Assembly (NCBI GenBank): GCA_951802425.1
Contig: OX637802.1
Coordinates: 992,001-1,056,000 of the forward strand
Direction of reading: 5' to 3'
DNA: 64,000 nt
DNA from: Clavaria fumosa
Taxonomy: Eukaryota > Basidiomycota > Agaricomycetes > Agaricales > Clavariaceae
The position numbers and the translations under genes are program-made. The notes under the pieces are model-generated. The model was not told the DNA's origin and searched no databases. It saw only the letters and a program-made list of their open reading frames with translations. The first letter of the stretch is position 1. Each line of letters starts with the position of its first letter. Of the stretch, positions 48,611 through 58,729 are shown in pieces.

Positions 48611-49017
48611 CAATGTGCAAGTCCAATATGTGAACGAACTTGCAGGGCGAGTTACTGCATTCCGGCTGCGCAGGGTAGGATAAGTCACACGCGCTTGTTT
48701 ATAACTGACCGTCATGATCGGATAGGTGGACTTGCTCAGACTGGCGACTAGTTTTCACAGTATCATTCCTATCATCTGGGGTGGCTGTTCCTCTTATGGA
48801 TTTTGGACCGATCTTTCTCCGACTTTCCATCCTTTCACGCTAGCTGATGGAACGATACCAGATGCAAACCTCATTCTATCCATCCTGCATACACATGTCA
48901 CAAGCGAGCGCTCCAACGATAAGACACCTTCCTCATGCTGCTGCTTCCTTCGCCTCCCAAACATAACCACGTAGAGCAACTTGGGACATAGCAGGATTCA
49001 ACCTCCTCTTTCTCATC
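48611..49017. other. Promoter region of paralogue A
   Basis: Noncoding. From about 48,770 it is similar to the upstream regions of paralogues B and C, so the promoter was duplicated together with the gene. It begins with a piece (CCTATCATCTGGGG) that is the reverse of the R1 left edge. Confidence 0.6.
48844..48857 (+). promoter_or_regulatory. Conserved promoter motif of the paralogue family (A)
   Basis: CTGATGGAACGATA occurs identically upstream of all three paralogues, here 160 bases before the ATG. Flanking promoter sequence is more diverged, so the motif may be a real control site. Confidence 0.55.
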
Positions 49018-51173
49018 ATGTTACGCCTCCCGAAGAACTTCTCGAAACGAGAGAAAGCCACACCAGCCTCGACACCAGCCTCGACACCGAAACCAGACCA
49101 TGATAAATTTTTTATCAAGTACATCTCGCTCACATTTTTCACTCTCATTTGGCCGTGGCTCCTTTTCGTCATCTTCAGGAGAAAGGATGGCATACCAATT
49201 CGAGGACGATTTGCCGGATTTCTGCAAAACAATCCAAAGGATACCACGTTCTTTTTCACCACCGTCGGTAACCTTATCAAAGCTGGGGACGGCTTCCTTT
49301 TCTCGAAAGCCGTGACAAGTTATGCTAAGAAATGGGTCTCTACTCATGACACGCCCCTGTTTCTCTTGTCCTTCTTCGACGCTCTTAAAAGTCCTAGGAT
49401 TTCCTGGCCTTTCGGCCGTTTGTCTCAATTTGTGGTCAAGAAAAGATGGCGCCTTTACGTTGTGGTGGCCTTCTTCTTTGTCGTGGTCCTTTTCCAGAGC
49501 AGTGGCATCGTCTCTCTGTTAACACCAGCCTCATTTCTTCGGAAGGGCTCCCTCGATGTGAAAGAACTTAATTTTGCTCCAACCGACAAATCCTGCATCG
49601 ATTGGTTCAGTTCAAATACTCTTACTCCTAATTGCGACTGGCTGCCAGTGGTGAGTCTCGTGCCGCTTTTCAATTTATAGCCAGCGTTGTTAAGATCCCT
49701 CTCTCCCACAAGGACCCAGTGAATGGTATGAGATTTACGACGTGTCTCGCTGAGAATCAACTGGTGGATGTGCTGGAGTCAGGTCGTGGTAATGTTAGTG
49801 ATCCCTTATTTGCCAACTCGCGGAACTCACGCTTGTCGCCCTTGTAACAGATGTTGTCGAGTTTGCAACAAACTGCCAGCTTCTCGCTCGCCCAGGTCGG
49901 AGTAACCTTCGCTGGATCAACGCGAGGGGTCCTGCCAAATGGGCCACGTGGTACCATCAACACATCGCCGTTTGCTGATGCGGCCGTGGCACATACTGCT
50001 TTCAACTATACCCTTGATCTTCAAGGGGTGGCAAGCCAAATAAGCTGTATGTACACGCCAAGCAGTATCGTCACCATCACGGAACTGTCTCCCGATCTAT
50101 GGCAATACTCTGGTACGTGCCCAGACGGACAACAGGAAATTTTACTTGGACTGGACTCGCAGAATGTGTTGCAGAAAGCGAACTTCACAACACTTGCCAG
50201 CGATAATTTCTTAGGATTCTGGGCATGCAAGGCGAAACAAACAGGCAGTTCCGGAGACTTGTGGGAGATACACTACCGTGGAGGCGGCAAATATTACGCC
50301 GATATGGTCTCAAACGTCATGTGCACAATCTCTGACTTCCTACCAGCCGTGTTTCCGGTAGACTATCAGAGCCAGCGCGGTCTTTTCGTTGTCGGCGAAC
50401 AGAAGCAAACGTCGCTTTCGTCGTCTACTGAGCTCGCCGACCTTTCGGTGAAAGAGCTCGGATCCGTCGTGGTCGAGTCACAAAATAAAATGGCCAACAT
50501 ATTCATCGAATCAATCACCACATTCAAAGCCAAATACCTAAATCTAGATCCAAAACAGCGCGACACACAATTCCTCCGATTGTTAGAGAGAATGACACAG
50601 GGCGTACTCGAGTATGAGGTCTGCGCATTTCGATTTTCTGTTTTAAGGTCTTTCGCCCACATCCGTTTGGCAGGCTATGTATATCCGTTTGCTTTATCAT
50701 TTGCAAGCAACGACTGGAACTTTGCCCGCGCCACCGAATTGCTTCCAAACGATCACAGGTCAAGGGTCGTATGAATTATTTGGTTGGTTCGCCACGCCGA
50801 AGACCGGTATTTTTCTGTTACCAGTGACAATCCTCAATCTGGCGTCTCTTGCCCTCTTCTTCATGGCTATGCAAAAGGGCGATAGGGACCTGATACCCTT
50901 CGATTTTACCGATCCTGAGGCATGCGTCTATGGCTCGGATCAATTCGCCGGCCTCAGAAACGAAACGAAGAACCAGTTGAAGGACGCACGGGTCTGGCAT
51001 GAGCATATCAAGTGCCAAGAGCTGTACAGTTATAGGCCTGCGCAACAGGTTGGTTTCTTTTCTTGACTTCGCGAAGCGTCTGGTAACTCTAAACTCCACC
51101 CTGATAGGGCGTGCAACGTCCAAAGCCAGTTCACTTTGATAGTAGTTATGTGGAGGCTGAGGATAGAGCCTGA
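49018..51173 (+). CDS. Paralogue A of an unrecognised membrane protein family
   Basis: 640 residues; exons 49018-49650, 49713-49793, 49851-50618, 50674-51048, 51108-51173, all in phase and at the same positions as in paralogues B and C. A basic N-terminus is followed by membrane segments (ISLTFFTLIWPWLLFVIF; a weaker one at TTFFFTTVGNLI; LYVVVAFFFVVVLFQ). Then comes a large domain with conserved cysteines (SCIDWFSSNTLTPNCDW, SCMYTPSS, YSGTCPDGQQEI, FLGFWACK), N-glycosylation-type sites and DLQGVASQISC. A C-terminal membrane segment (IFLLPVTILNLASLALFF) and a short tail complete it. The arrangement suggests a surface or endomembrane protein with a large lumenal domain. I recognise no known family and assign no function. 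The last intron is conserved in all three copies. If it is not spliced, the protein ends earlier at 51066. Confidence 0.7.
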
Positions 51174-52035
51174 AGAGTCTCCATGTAACGGCGTCGGGTG
51201 GGATTCGGCGGATTTGGAAGGTGTAGTCCTTGCCAGAGTCTGTCTCCATCTTCCTTAGCGTCAAAGTATTCGGATTGAGGTCTTTCTATGCATTGTCATT
51301 ACTCGGGTTTAAACGTGTTTACACAAGTTCAATCGCATGCTGGATAGCGGCCAAGCCCACTGGCCCGAAACCGCGCGCGTACTTGAGTAAATCTAGTAAT
51401 GGCGCCTCTCAGGCTTCGGCCGAGTGGCTGCGCTGACCCGGCTAACACTCGCTGCGATTTAAGCGTTTGCGATTACATGTCCATATACATTATGACCCGT
51501 GATTTCTTCACCCGATCATGTGTCGAGCCGAGCCTCAGATGAAATGTGAAGGGAAAGACCCTGGAAACATCATCGGAGAATCGGAGACAAAGTGAATAAA
51601 ATGACATTTTATAGTAGAGTGCGCTTGGCCTACTTCCAAGCAGGCTAACGGAAGCCCCTCTCGGCCGCGCCAGTCTAGACGGTGGCCGTGAACAGACGGG
51701 TACCACTCCAATGATATTCGGACGTTCAACCATCAGATCAATGAGACAGGGATGCACCTTCCTGCAGCGGGGATGGTGGAACACGCATAACGTACTGTAC
51801 GCCTTAGTCCTTGGATAATGAATAAACTTGAACAGAAACAGAACACTACAAGATGACAATCTGGTCAAAGTCGCGCCGATAGAAGTAGACATAACCGTAA
51901 CCATCCATAGAACCCGTCTTCAGACTAGATTGTTGCCGGTGCAGTATACGAGGCGGCAAGCAGTCTGACGGACTCGTGATGGAGATATGCATTCGTAACC
52001 TGCCCATCTGTCAAGCCCAATCTTTTCGTCCAGCA

Positions 52036-52195
52036 GCGAAAGTATCTTTTGCCAGTGATGGGTGCATGTCTTTGTAGCATGTGAAATTCCATCTCGGTCC
52101 TGTGATGTCCTTGGGCGCTTTGCGAAACTTATTGCAGCAGGACCACTAATGTAGTAAAAAGGGAGTCGAGCGGATGACGGATACGCAGTGCCCTT
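52036..52195 (+). repeat. Repeat R1, partial diverged copy c
   Basis: About 160 bases similar to the right end of R1a and R1b in the same orientation, including TTGGGCGCTTTGC. The minus-strand reading in copies b and c shares FAKRPRTSQDR and a HHWQ.IL motif, hinting at a coding origin. Confidence 0.65.
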
Positions 52196-52433
52196 CAAAT
52201 AACACACCGAGAGATACCTAGTACCAATGGATATCAGGCACCCGATGTGGTCCAGCCCATAGAGATTTGGCTTCTGGGATGGCGCGTCTGATCACGCCAG
52301 GGGCAGAGCTGAGGATTGGCAGGGCCCGTCAGCGACCTGAATGCCAACGTGCTGGCCTAAACAGGTTTGGTTGAGAGGGAAAGGGGAGGAAGAGACGCAT
52401 AGTGGACGCAGTCCGAGTCCCAGCTGCGGCAAC

Positions 52434-52620
52434 GGTGTTGCCGCTCCCACTGGCGCTGTTGCCACTCCCACTGGCGCTGTTGCCGCTCCCACTGGCGCTG
52501 TTGCCGCTCCTACTGGCGCTGTTGCCGCTCCCACTGGCGCTGTTGCCGCTCCCACTGGCGCTGTTGCCGCTCCCGCTCCCGCTGACACCGTTGCCGCTCC
52601 CGCTCCCGCTGGCGCCGTTG
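52434..52620. repeat. 21-base minisatellite
   Basis: Unit GTTGCCGCTCCCACTGGCGCT repeated about six times with single-base variants, followed by two longer variants. The unit length is a multiple of three, so frames stay open on both strands (SASGSGN on the minus strand). Confidence 0.85.
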
Positions 52621-53106
52621 CTCACCTTCTGCGCGGCAAGCAGCACGGCGGACACGCGCGCGACGTGTCGGCGGCGGTGATCTGCGCGGCCGTCGGCGGG
52701 GGGGCCTTTGTAGACAGCCGTACCGCTCTGCTGTTGCTGCTGCCGCCGTTGCGCCACGGCATTCGCGTGCGAGTTGTCCGCATACTCCTTAGCTGCCCAT
52801 CCAGAGCCCCAAAAAGTCCCATAGAAGTCCCAACAACGAAAAAAACAGATCGTCAGAAAAATAAACAGGCAGGGAAATCGCACAGATCCTCACAGCGAAT
52901 ATGCCACACTAGCAGCTCAAGCAGCTCGTCGACTAGGGCAAGTTGAACCACCAGCAGATACTCCAGGTGTGTATGGTCGTCGCGCGTTGTGCAGACGTCG
53001 TCCTTTCCTTTTCTTCTGAGTGGGGATTACTCCATTGATATCGGCGAGGCGAATGCGTTGCCCAGCGCGTAGATGACGCTCGCCCACTCGGCGGCTGTTG
53101 TTGTAG

Positions 53107-53146
53107 CCCCCCGCCCACGCGCTATCATAGCGGCGTGGGCGGGGGG
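53107..53146. repeat. 40-base GC-rich hairpin
   Basis: Arms CCCCCCGCCCACGC and GCGTGGGCGGGGGG enclose an inner palindrome GCTATCATAGC, giving about 19 paired bases with a one-base bulge. It lies 65 bases upstream of R2b. Confidence 0.8.
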
Positions 53147-53210
53147 TCACACTTTGTCACGTGTACCACAAAGCCCGAAAGCGATCGATCATCAACAAAC
53201 CTTAAACGGC

Positions 53211-53324
53211 CTATTGTGTAAGACCTTTGCCGGCATCCGACTTCACGCGCTTCCTGGGCAAAGTCACACTGTCCCTTGTCGTAGCTGGCAATCTCTTACC
53301 CTTTACGACGTCTTTGGATCAGTA
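53211..53324 (+). repeat. Repeat R2, copy b
   Basis: Counterpart of 47712-47835. After the shared CAGTA the sequence departs and leads into the 3' flank of paralogue B. Confidence 0.85.
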
Positions 53325-53576
53325 GCCACCACAGACTTGCGAAGGCGAGCCAGTAAGTGAGGGCTGGCTTTGTCAAATGAATTTGCGAAATTAGATTTCA
53401 CACAATAACATGGTTGTATTCACGAGATCGCGGGAGAGATCACCAGGACGATACATGGACATACATAGAAGACCTCAATCCGAATCCTTCGACGCTAAAG
53501 GGGGCAGAGAATGATTATAGCAAGCACCGAACCTCAAATTCACTGAATCCCACGCGACGCCGTCGACGGGGAGATG

Positions 53577-55686
53577 TCACACGGAGACTCGGGTACTCCA
53601 CTGAGTCCCCCTATAACTGTTATCATTATCAACGGAAGTTAGCTTTGGACGCGGCTGTATCGGGTGGAAGAAGAGCCCATGTCTCAGATTTGACACTGCG
53701 AGGCCGAGAAAAGAAACCAACCTGTGACGCTGCGGCCTTATAATTGAAATCCGTATGGAACTCGATATGCTTGTTCCAGACCCGTGGATCATCCACATCG
53801 TCTTCCGTTTCCTCTCTGAGGCTAGCTAATTGACCTGAGACGAAGATGCACTCGACGGGATTAGTAGGATCGAACAGCAGGTCCTTCTCGCTTTTGCACA
53901 GTGTCGTGAGGAAGAGGACCAGAGATGCGAAATTGAGGATGGTAATTGGCGACAGAAAGACACCAGTTTTTGGTGTGGCGAACCAGCCAAACACGTCGTG
54001 TGACCCTTGACCTGTGATCGTCCGGAAGCAATTAGGTGGCGCGAGCGGGTTTCCAATCGTTGCTTGCAAGTGATAAAGCAAGCGGATGTACATAGCCTGC
54101 CAAACGAATGGACAAAAGATCCTCGGAGAGAAAAATCAGAATGTGCAGACCTCGTATTCCAGTATGCCCTGTGTCATGCTCTCCAACAATCCCAGGAATT
54201 GTGTGTCGCGCGAAGACGGCTCTAGTTTTAGGTACTTGGCTTTGAATGTGGTGATCGATTCAGCGAATATGTTGGTCGATGGGGTTTGCAACTCGAACAC
54301 GACGGATCCGAGCTCTTTCACCGAAAGGTTGGCGAGCTCGGTGGATGACGAAAGCAACGTTGGCTTCGGTTGGCCGACAACGAAAAGACCGCGCTGGCTA
54401 TGATAGGTTACAGGAAACAGGGCTGGTCGGAAGTGAGAGACGGTGCAAGTGATGTTTGAGATAACATTAGTGAAGAATCTGCCTTGCCCGCGGAAGTGTA
54501 CCTCGTACGAGTCTTCAGAGCTGCCTGGCAGGTTCGTCTTGCATGCCCAGAATCCCAAGAAATTATCGCTGGAAGGTGCTGAGAGGATCGCTTTCTGCGA
54601 GTCCGGTCCCAGCAAAATTTCCTGCTGTCCGGTTGGGCAGGTACCAGTGTATTGCCACACATCGGGGGACAGAGCTGTGATATTGACGATACTGCTTGGT
54701 TTGTACGCACAGCTAACTTGGCTCGTCACTCCTTGAAGGTCAAGGGTATAGTTGAAAGCAGTATTTGCTGCGGCCGCATCAGTAAAAGGCGATGGCGTAG
54801 ATGTGTTGATGACACCACGCGGCCCGTCTGGCAGGACTCCTCGCATTGATCCAGTGAAGGCCACACCGACTTGAGAGAGCGTGAAGCTCGTATTCGATTC
54901 CAAACTCAACAACATCTGTTACAAGGGCGACAAAATATGAGCTTCATGAATCGATGTATGAGCAATTACCAACACCAGCACGGCCTGATTCCAGCACATC
55001 CACCAGTTGACTCTCAACAAGGCATGTCGTAAATCTCGTACCATTCACTAGGTCCTTGTGGGAGAGAGGGATCTTAACAACACTGGTTATAAATTGAAAA
55101 GCGGCACGAGACTCACTAGCCAGTTGCAGTTGGGAGGAAGAGTATTTGAATTGAACCAATCGATGCAGGATTCGTTGGTTGAAGTTAAATCAAGTTCGGT
55201 AACATTGAGGGAGCCCTTTCGGGAAAATACCGCCGGCGTTATGAGAGAAACGATGCTGCTGTTGTCGAACAGAAGCACAATAAAGAAGAAGAATACCACG
55301 GCGTAATTGAGAAATCTATTTGGGGCCCCCAATTGACACCAACGGCCCCAAGGCCAGCAAAGACCAGGACTCTTGAGGGCGTTGAAAAACGACATGAGAA
55401 ACAGGGGCTTGTCGTCGGTGGGGACAGATTTCTTAGCAAGTCTTGTGACGGCTTTCGAGAAAAGGAAGAGGCACATGGCTTTAATGACACCACCGATGGC
55501 TGTGAAAATGAACGTGGTTTCCTTAGGATTGTTCTGCAGATATCTCGCAGCTCGCCCTCGGAATGGTACACCATCCATTCTCCTCAAGATGTCGAAAAAG
55601 AGCCACGGCCAAATGAGCATGAAGAGTGTGGGCAAGATGTAGATGACGGAAAATCCATCGAATCGTTTCCAGCAGTTCTGTGTCAT
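53577..55686 (-). CDS. Paralogue B of the unrecognised membrane protein family
   Basis: 622 residues; exons 55117-55686, 54974-55054, 54151-54915, 53722-54096, 53577-53654, in phase. Exons 2 (81 bases) and 4 (375 bases) have exactly the lengths found in paralogue A. Membrane segments are YILPTLFMLIWPWLFFDIL, a stretch near LNYAVVFFFFIVLLFD and the C-terminal VFLSPITILNFASLVLFLTT. Conserved Cys-containing blocks (NESCIDWFNSNTLPPNCNW, YTGTCPTGQQEILLG, FLGFWACKTN) are kept. The N-terminus differs from A and C: the basic MLRLP start is replaced by MTQNCWKRFDGF. This may reflect divergence or an alternative upstream start. No disabling change is seen. It lies inverted relative to A and C, between repeats R2b and R1b. 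Confidence 0.7.
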
Positions 55687-55831
55687 GGCGGTAGGGAATC
55701 GAAGCTGTGTCCCCCAGTTCCATTCGGGAGGCGAAGGCAGCTCGAGAACGCTCTTACTTCTAGAGTACTCGCTTGCGACATGTGCATGCAGGATGGATAG
55801 AACGAGGGTAAATCGTTGCACGCCCTTCCGT

Positions 55832-55845
55832 TATCGTTCCATCAG
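55832..55845 (-). promoter_or_regulatory. Conserved promoter motif of the paralogue family (B)
   Basis: The same CTGATGGAACGATA, on the minus strand, about 146 bases upstream of the start of paralogue B. Confidence 0.55.
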
Positions 55846-55895
55846 TTTGTGTGAAAGGGTCGGAGAAAGGTCAGTCCAAAGTCCATAGGACCAGC

Positions 55896-56664
55896 TACCC
55901 CAGATGATAGGAACGATAAACGTGAGCCAAACTAGTCGTCAGAGGGTAACTCCACCTTGCTGCCGCCGTGCGTCAACCATAAACAACATCAAGACCCTAG
56001 ATTGTGGCAAGTCCAGCAGGACTGATACAAGCCTGGCGTCAGAACGGACTGGATGTTTATCACGAGTGAAAGCTGTTGTTTTACGTGAATGTGTTCGGGA
56101 GGCGAAGAACGAAGAGAATGTCCTTAATTGTTTCATTTTGCTTGTGACACGCGCATTCAGATAGGAGTTACATTGCTGTACGTGAACCCGTATCGTTCGA
56201 TCAGCCAGCGTAAAAGCGAAAGGATGGAAGCCAGGTCCAGTCCGCAGGAGGGCTATTGTGACAGGAACGAAGCAAACAGAACTTGAATGTGGCGGTACAC
56301 TTACCTGAGCCTAACTCGTACTGGTCGTTCTGTGGGCACCACAAGAGTTGACATGCCAGTGGCCGCCACTGGCGTGTCAACTCTCCTAAGATGAGTCTGT
56401 GACGATTTGCTTTTACTGATAATGATATACTGTATAGTCACCGCATCCCCACTCGATAGGCGCGTTTACCCATGATACCAGTGCGGTATAGTGGGGATGG
56501 GAACGAAGGTACAGTATCTCTTGCCAGTGGTGGGCGCATATTTTTGCAGCACGTCGAATTTCACCTCGGTCTTGTGACGTTCTTGGGCGCTTTGCAAAAC
56601 TCGCGGCAACCAACGTAACCCATAGGTAGTTGAGCGAATGATGGACGTGCAGTGCCTTCGCATC
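55896..56664 (+). repeat. Repeat R1, copy b
   Basis: Counterpart of R1a. To its left lies the upstream region of paralogue B instead of R2. It contains the conserved hairpin at 56344-56384. Confidence 0.85.
56344..56384. repeat. 41-base near-perfect hairpin inside R1b
   Basis: Same size and position as the hairpin in R1a: two 20-base arms around a single C, with one mismatch that would be a G-U pair in RNA. The two substitutions between copies lie in the second arm and keep pairing. Confidence 0.85.
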
Positions 56665-56916
56665 CTGTGCCAGTATAACTAACACTTCACTTTGAGAAGG
56701 GAAATTACCCAGTTCTGTGGTCCGGCTCCATAGAGATTTGGCCTCTGTGATGCCTCCGTCGATGTACAATATACCACCGACTGAATATGACCGGGCCCCA
56801 GCTGTCGCACGACCCGCCTCTCATATTTTACACGGCTGATGGTATAAAATGGTAATTATACATCCGGAAGAGCTTAGCGTGCGCTTCGCCTGCGTGTAAC
56901 TTTTGGTGTGTTGCCA

Positions 56917-57377
56917 CTACAAATCTGCGAGCACAAGGGTCAGACTGAATATTTTCAGAGGGAAACACTCTGCACAGATTTGCCCCTGTCCTCGAGTCTC
57001 TATGATTGCATCCTCGTTTTCACCAGCTGAAATGACAACTCTCTCGATCGCGCCCTTTAGCCCTTCGTTTGTACGCGCATGCTTAGGAGCCAATTTACCG
57101 ATGAGACGGCTATGGTCAAACAATCTCCTGTGCTTCTTGACACAGCCGTCAACGGACATTCTCAACGTTCCAAACATGATAGCGATCAAGCCGAACCTGC
57201 TAATAAGTCAGTCTCGGAAAAGTGCACGGTAATAGTGCCCCACCCTTCTGTTGAAGTGCCTGCGATGAGGTCAAAATAGGGCTTGGCATTTGGTCCGTCG
57301 GATAGCATTATCTTTTTGGGATCATCAAACTTATCAGACCCGCATGCCCCCGCTGTCCGCTGGATTAAAGCCCGCAT
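56917..57377 (-). pseudogene. Patatin-like phospholipase fragment
   Basis: Two pieces (57244-57377 and 56917-57196, joined over a 47-base GT-AG intron) read PYFDLIAGTSTEG, then FGLIAIMFGTLRMSVDGC. This matches the patatin nucleophile region (consensus G-T-S-T-G-G) and the helix after it. The first Gly after the serine motif is changed to Glu. The upstream GGGxRG oxyanion part is absent, and the frame stops about 90 residues into the second piece, well short of a full domain. It is best read as a decayed remnant. Confidence 0.65.
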
Positions 57378-58729
57378 GGTGGCGACAACAACACAGGGCC
57401 AAAAAGCGAGAGGATACGGGCAGGCCTCTTTAGCCGGGAAACTGGGGGTAATGTATTTGCCAATTTTAATCCTTCTATTTTTCTATTCGTTGCGCTATAT
57501 GCTTGTGTTGCTTCCTCCTTCCAGTGAAGTACATAGGCTCCCGTAGCTTAGAGGCTTGGGGTGAAAACAATTGGGGAATGCTTTTGCCTACGACAGGTTT
57601 GGTGCAGGAAAGAGACACAACGAGGTACTGTATCTCGAACATTGTGCGCAAGGACTGTCTCTCGCATCTGCTTGCTGCACTGGCATGTCATTGCTAAGCG
57701 CTGGTAAACACGCTTACCGAGCCCATGGTCAGGTCAGGCCGGTCAGGCCTGACAGTCCGGTCTTGTGATGATGAAAGCAACTTGTCAGGCTCCTCACGGT
57801 TGACTAATTTATTATTTATAATCAACTCAACACGGTCCATAGAACAGCTAATTACTGTAAGTACCGCTATTCAGTGACAACCATCTCCGAGCGCTGGGCG
57901 CCTCCGCTTGCATCACGTCGCGTCAACCCTTGCAGGGTCTCAACGCGCAAAGGGATCGTCGGTGACCGGTGACCGGCCGGCAAGCGCTCACATGTCATAT
58001 TGACGGAAGTCGAACAAGGACCTGCCAGTCTCGGTTGTATTACAATTGGCGCTCAGTTGTCATCGGAGACAATGTGGGTGCGCGATTCAACATTGAACCG
58101 CATTGTCATTCTGAAATGGAGTCAGTTCGGCGCTTGGCTGAGCTAGGAACCTTACCTTCACACTTGCTGTCGTTCGTGTTATCTGGTCCTCATGATGCGG
58201 ACTATCAACCGAAAGAGCTACCCTCATTTGAGCCATTAGGGGCATCACATTCTGACGCCGAGGCGTGTATCAATGCTGCACACACATGCCACTCGGTGAA
58301 AAAAGACCTCGCGCATGCCTTCGTGTGGTGGAAGTTACCGTATATGGAGACTGCGGAGACAAACAATCCTAGTTTCCAAAGAGGAAATTGCACCACGTGT
58401 ACGTGTGCGAACTGACGCGCCGACGCGTAGTGACAAATTGACAAATGATGATTTCACGAAGAAACTGCAACCTAATCTACTATGATACTCGCAGGCGGTG
58501 GTTCAAATGGTCCGACTACAGCAAAGTCCTTTACGAAATGTACGATTTGAACAGTTCAAATTTAATATCGTCTGTCCCGCAATGAAGATGCGGTTCGAGC
58601 GTTCAATCATGATCCAAACATTCTGTTTCACGTGAGCATTGCGGTATTCTGCTTGCCATACGGGCTAACGTAGCTGCGCATCCCACCCGAGATCAGCGAT
58701 CCGTTGCCAGAATGATGGAAATAGAGGGC
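57378..58729. other. Intergenic region with no supported gene
   Basis: Contains a short peptide-coding similarity to R1 in inverted orientation (near 57,690-57,730), a small GTCAGG-rich palindromic patch (57,729-57,760) and an open frame at 57969-58415 without a clear start or family. No gene is called. Confidence 0.4.

Larger units (their letters stand above)
51174..53210. other. Repeat-rich spacer between paralogues A and B
   Basis: No gene is supported. It contains a diverged piece of R1, a 21-base minisatellite and a GC-rich hairpin, listed separately. A minus-strand frame through the minisatellite (52329-52883) is open but repetitive and not convincing. Confidence 0.45.

Noticed and set aside
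49651..49680. A 30-base intron in paralogue A ending at TTTATAG
   Set aside because: Too short, and paralogue C lacks that acceptor. All three copies share the CACAAG acceptor, giving 55-62 base introns.
52434..52620. CRISPR-like regular repeats
   Set aside because: Units are directly adjacent without spacers, and the genome is eukaryotic; it is a minisatellite.
52329..52883. Minus-strand open frame with a hydrophobic start and SGSGN repeats
   Set aside because: Its openness is explained by the 21-base minisatellite, there is no family similarity, and the other strand is equally open.
57969..58415. 148-codon open frame on the plus strand
   Set aside because: It lacks an ATG at its start, has no recognised domain and lies in decayed sequence. 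It could be a fragment, but evidence is too weak for a gene call.
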